From Desulfuromonadaceae bacterium (lineage in GTDB: Bacteria > Desulfobacterota > Desulfuromonadia > Desulfuromonadales > Desulfuromonadaceae): a stretch of DNA of 8,256 bases. The position numbers were made by a program, and so were the translations under genes. The notes beneath the pieces are model-generated. The model saw only the letters and a program-made list of their open reading frames with translations. It made no database searches and was not told the DNA's origin. Positions 7,224 to 8,256 of this stretch are shown piece by piece (position 1 is the stretch's first letter; every line of letters begins with the position of its first letter). The DNA lies in assembly GCA_027065245.1 (NCBI GenBank), contig JAMOOS010000238.1, positions 1 to 8,256 of the forward strand, in the 5' to 3' direction.

Positions 7224-7224
7224 C

Positions 7225-8052
7225 TTAACGACGCAACGCTCCGGCACGGATGATGCGCGCCGCGCCTGGACGCACCATGGCACGGGTCGCACCGGACGAC
7301 AGCACTCTGGCACCGCCACTGTTCGGCTTGAAATCCTGACGCACCGGTCTGCCGGTTCTTTTGACTGCCGCCGCTTTGGCTGCCGCAGCGCCTTTAACTC
7401 GTTGTGCCCGCGCCATGGCCGCCACCGATGCACCGCTCACTGCCTGAGCGCGGACGTTGCGCCGGTATTCGTTATCGTGATTGATATACACGGCGGTGCT
7501 GCGGCGGTAGATATGCACCGGCCGCGGCCGCCACGGATAAAAGGCGGGCGGATAACAGCCCCAGCGCCACGGCGAATGCCAGCGCACATAATGCAGCGTC
7601 CACAGAGATGTGCACAACGGCGGCGGATACAGATACACCGGCGTTATGACATAATCATCGCCGTACATGGATGTGGCACCCACCACCTGCACACTGCCGC
7701 CGTCATCAGCGCTTTTGCGTACAGTGATGGTGGCAACGTCGCGGTACTCGTCATCACCGATAACCGCCTGAATGACAATCTTACGCTCATCAGCGCCGCC
7801 CTGCTCCAGCACCCGCAGGTAATCGACCTCGTCGTCGTGGTTCAGATCGAGGTTGTTGACCTCTTTGGCGGGATCGTTGAGATTCAGTTCAAACTCCTCA
7901 AGACTCTCCGCCTCGCCAAACAGCGATGCCACCGCTTCCAGATCAAGATTATCACCGATACTGCTGTTGCTGCCTGCGATGGCAGTCTCCAACGCGTAGC
8001 CCGTTGTGGCAACACACAACAGCGCCAACAGCGCAATTATCAACCTGTTCAT
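7225..8052 (-). CDS. Exported protein of unknown function: EF-hand-like loop, Trp/Pro/Tyr-rich middle, basic tail
   Basis: A 275-residue protein whose name I do not recognise. ATG 8052 is chosen over ATG 8061 because AAAGGA (8061-8066) is then 8 nt upstream; the earlier ATG overlaps that site. Residues 1-20 form a Sec signal peptide (MNRL, a hydrophobic core, likely cleavage after GYA); Cys13 is not in a lipobox. The mature N-terminal part is acidic. It contains DLNHDDEVDYLRVLE (69-83), spaced like a D-x-N-x-D-x-x-x-D calcium loop, and then strand-like segments (RKIVIQAVIG, DVATITVRK, SVQVVGATSMYGDDYVI). Residues 138-185 are dense in Trp, Pro, Tyr and Arg with two Cys (147, 166). The last 90 or so residues are Ala/Arg/Lys-rich and probably disordered. 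The combination of a D-N-D-D loop followed by YLRV resembles unnamed envelope proteins from many Gram-negatives, but I assign no function. It starts 24 nt after the glnE-like stop. Confidence 0.85.
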   Translation of the reverse strand: MNRLIIALLALLCVATTGYALETAIAGSNSSIGDNLDLEAVASLFGEAESLEEFELNLNDPAKEVNNLDLNHDDEVDYLRVLEQGGADERKIVIQAVIGDDEYRDVATITVRKSADDGGSVQVVGATSMYGDDYVITPVYLYPPPLCTSLWTLHYVRWHSPWRWGCYPPAFYPWRPRPVHIYRRSTAVYINHDNEYRRNVRAQAVSGASVAAMARAQRVKGAAAAKAAAVKRTGRPVRQDFKPNSGGARVLSSGATRAMVRPGAARIIRAGALRR

Positions 8053-8060
8053 GGTGATCA

Positions 8061-8066
8061 TCCTTT
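8061..8066 (-). promoter_or_regulatory. Ribosome binding site (AAAGGA) for the exported protein
   Basis: AAAGGA on the minus strand lies 8 nt from ATG 8052, in the 24-nt gap after the upstream stop. It supports translation from 8052 and co-transcription with the upstream gene, since the gap leaves no room for a separate promoter. Confidence 0.6.
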
Positions 8067-8076
8067 CTGCGCCGCT

Positions 8077-8256
8077 TTACTTATCGGGGTCAAGGTACTT
8101 GTCAAACAACTGGCGAATCTGCCCGGTCACACTGCGATACTCGCTGATAAACTCCTGTTCCGGCGGCGCTGAACCACCGCTGTAGCCGAGGTGACGCGCC
8201 AGTTTACGCAGCTCTTTTTTATCCGTTGTAAGTTGATTAAACGACTGATCGTGCAC
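8077..8256 (-). CDS. glnE: C-terminal end of probable GlnE (glutamine synthetase adenylyltransferase/adenylyl-removase), cut by the window
   Basis: The last 59 codons of a minus-strand gene are visible, open from base 8256 to a TAA at 8077-8079. The sequence contains LTTDKKELRKLARHLGYSGG, then EQEFISEYRSVTGQIRQLFDKYL. The L-R-x-L-A-R-x-L-G-Y motif followed by an E-Y-R/x-V-T-x-x-I-R-x-L-F helix matches my memory of the extreme C-terminus of GlnE in deltaproteobacteria. There it closes the C-terminal adenylyltransferase half, which switches glutamine synthetase off in response to nitrogen status. With only 59 residues the catalytic D-x-D motifs are outside the window, so the name is a recognition call and not proof. 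The reading frame itself is convincing: it ends cleanly, and the next gene follows after 24 nt with its own ribosome site. Confidence 0.6.
   Translation of the reverse strand: MHDQSFNQLTTDKKELRKLARHLGYSGGSAPPEQEFISEYRSVTGQIRQLFDKYLDPDK

Noticed and set aside
7210..8172. 320-codon plus-strand open frame opposite the exported protein
   Set aside because: It runs across the minus-strand gene and the glnE-like tail, has no signal or domain, and lacks a credible ribosome site. The minus frame has a signal peptide and a good ribosome site.

Overview
The window looks like chromosome from a Gram-negative, moderately high-GC bacterium (about 60% GC by eye). Support comes from a complete tripartite efflux operon with an outer-membrane channel, a protein with a Sec signal peptide, and a GlnE-like C-terminus. 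A DUF2905 gene and a sulfur/NADH-type flavin disulfide reductase would fit a deltaproteobacterium-like (Desulfobacterota) or related anaerobe. That placement is inference only; no rRNA or other marker gene is present.

Layout. Positions 1-5340 (+ strand) hold a tightly packed efflux operon. It has the 3' part of a TolC-type outer-membrane factor, a HlyD/AcrA-type periplasmic adaptor (4-nt overlap) and an RND inner-membrane pump (8-nt overlap). A 66-residue DUF2905 membrane protein follows after 47 nt (5388-5588). A strong GC hairpin at 5592-5620 lies between this rightward block and the leftward genes, and probably terminates both.

Positions 5649-8256 are all on the minus strand. Read from the right edge, they are: the last 59 codons of what is most likely glnE (glutamine synthetase adenylyltransferase); a 275-residue exported protein of unknown function with an acidic EF-hand-like loop, a Trp/Pro/Tyr-rich middle and a basic tail, starting 24 nt after the glnE-like stop; a 220-nt intergenic region; and a 451-residue flavoprotein of the CoA-disulfide reductase/NADH oxidase family. 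The intergenic region holds the most interesting non-coding structure: an AT-rich block, a good sigma70-like promoter (TTGACA-17-TAGATT) with a dyad over its -35, and a perfect 14-bp tandem duplication where transcription should start.

How the genes work together. The first three proteins should form one envelope-spanning, proton-driven export machine. The DUF2905 protein is probably co-transcribed, but its link to efflux is unproven. The flavoprotein appears to be a separately controlled redox enzyme. The exported protein is probably read from the glnE transcript without an evident functional connection. I found no rRNA, tRNA, CRISPR array, insertion sequence or phage gene. Apart from the regulatory region and the unknown exported protein, the window is fairly ordinary, and I see no convincing new multi-gene system.
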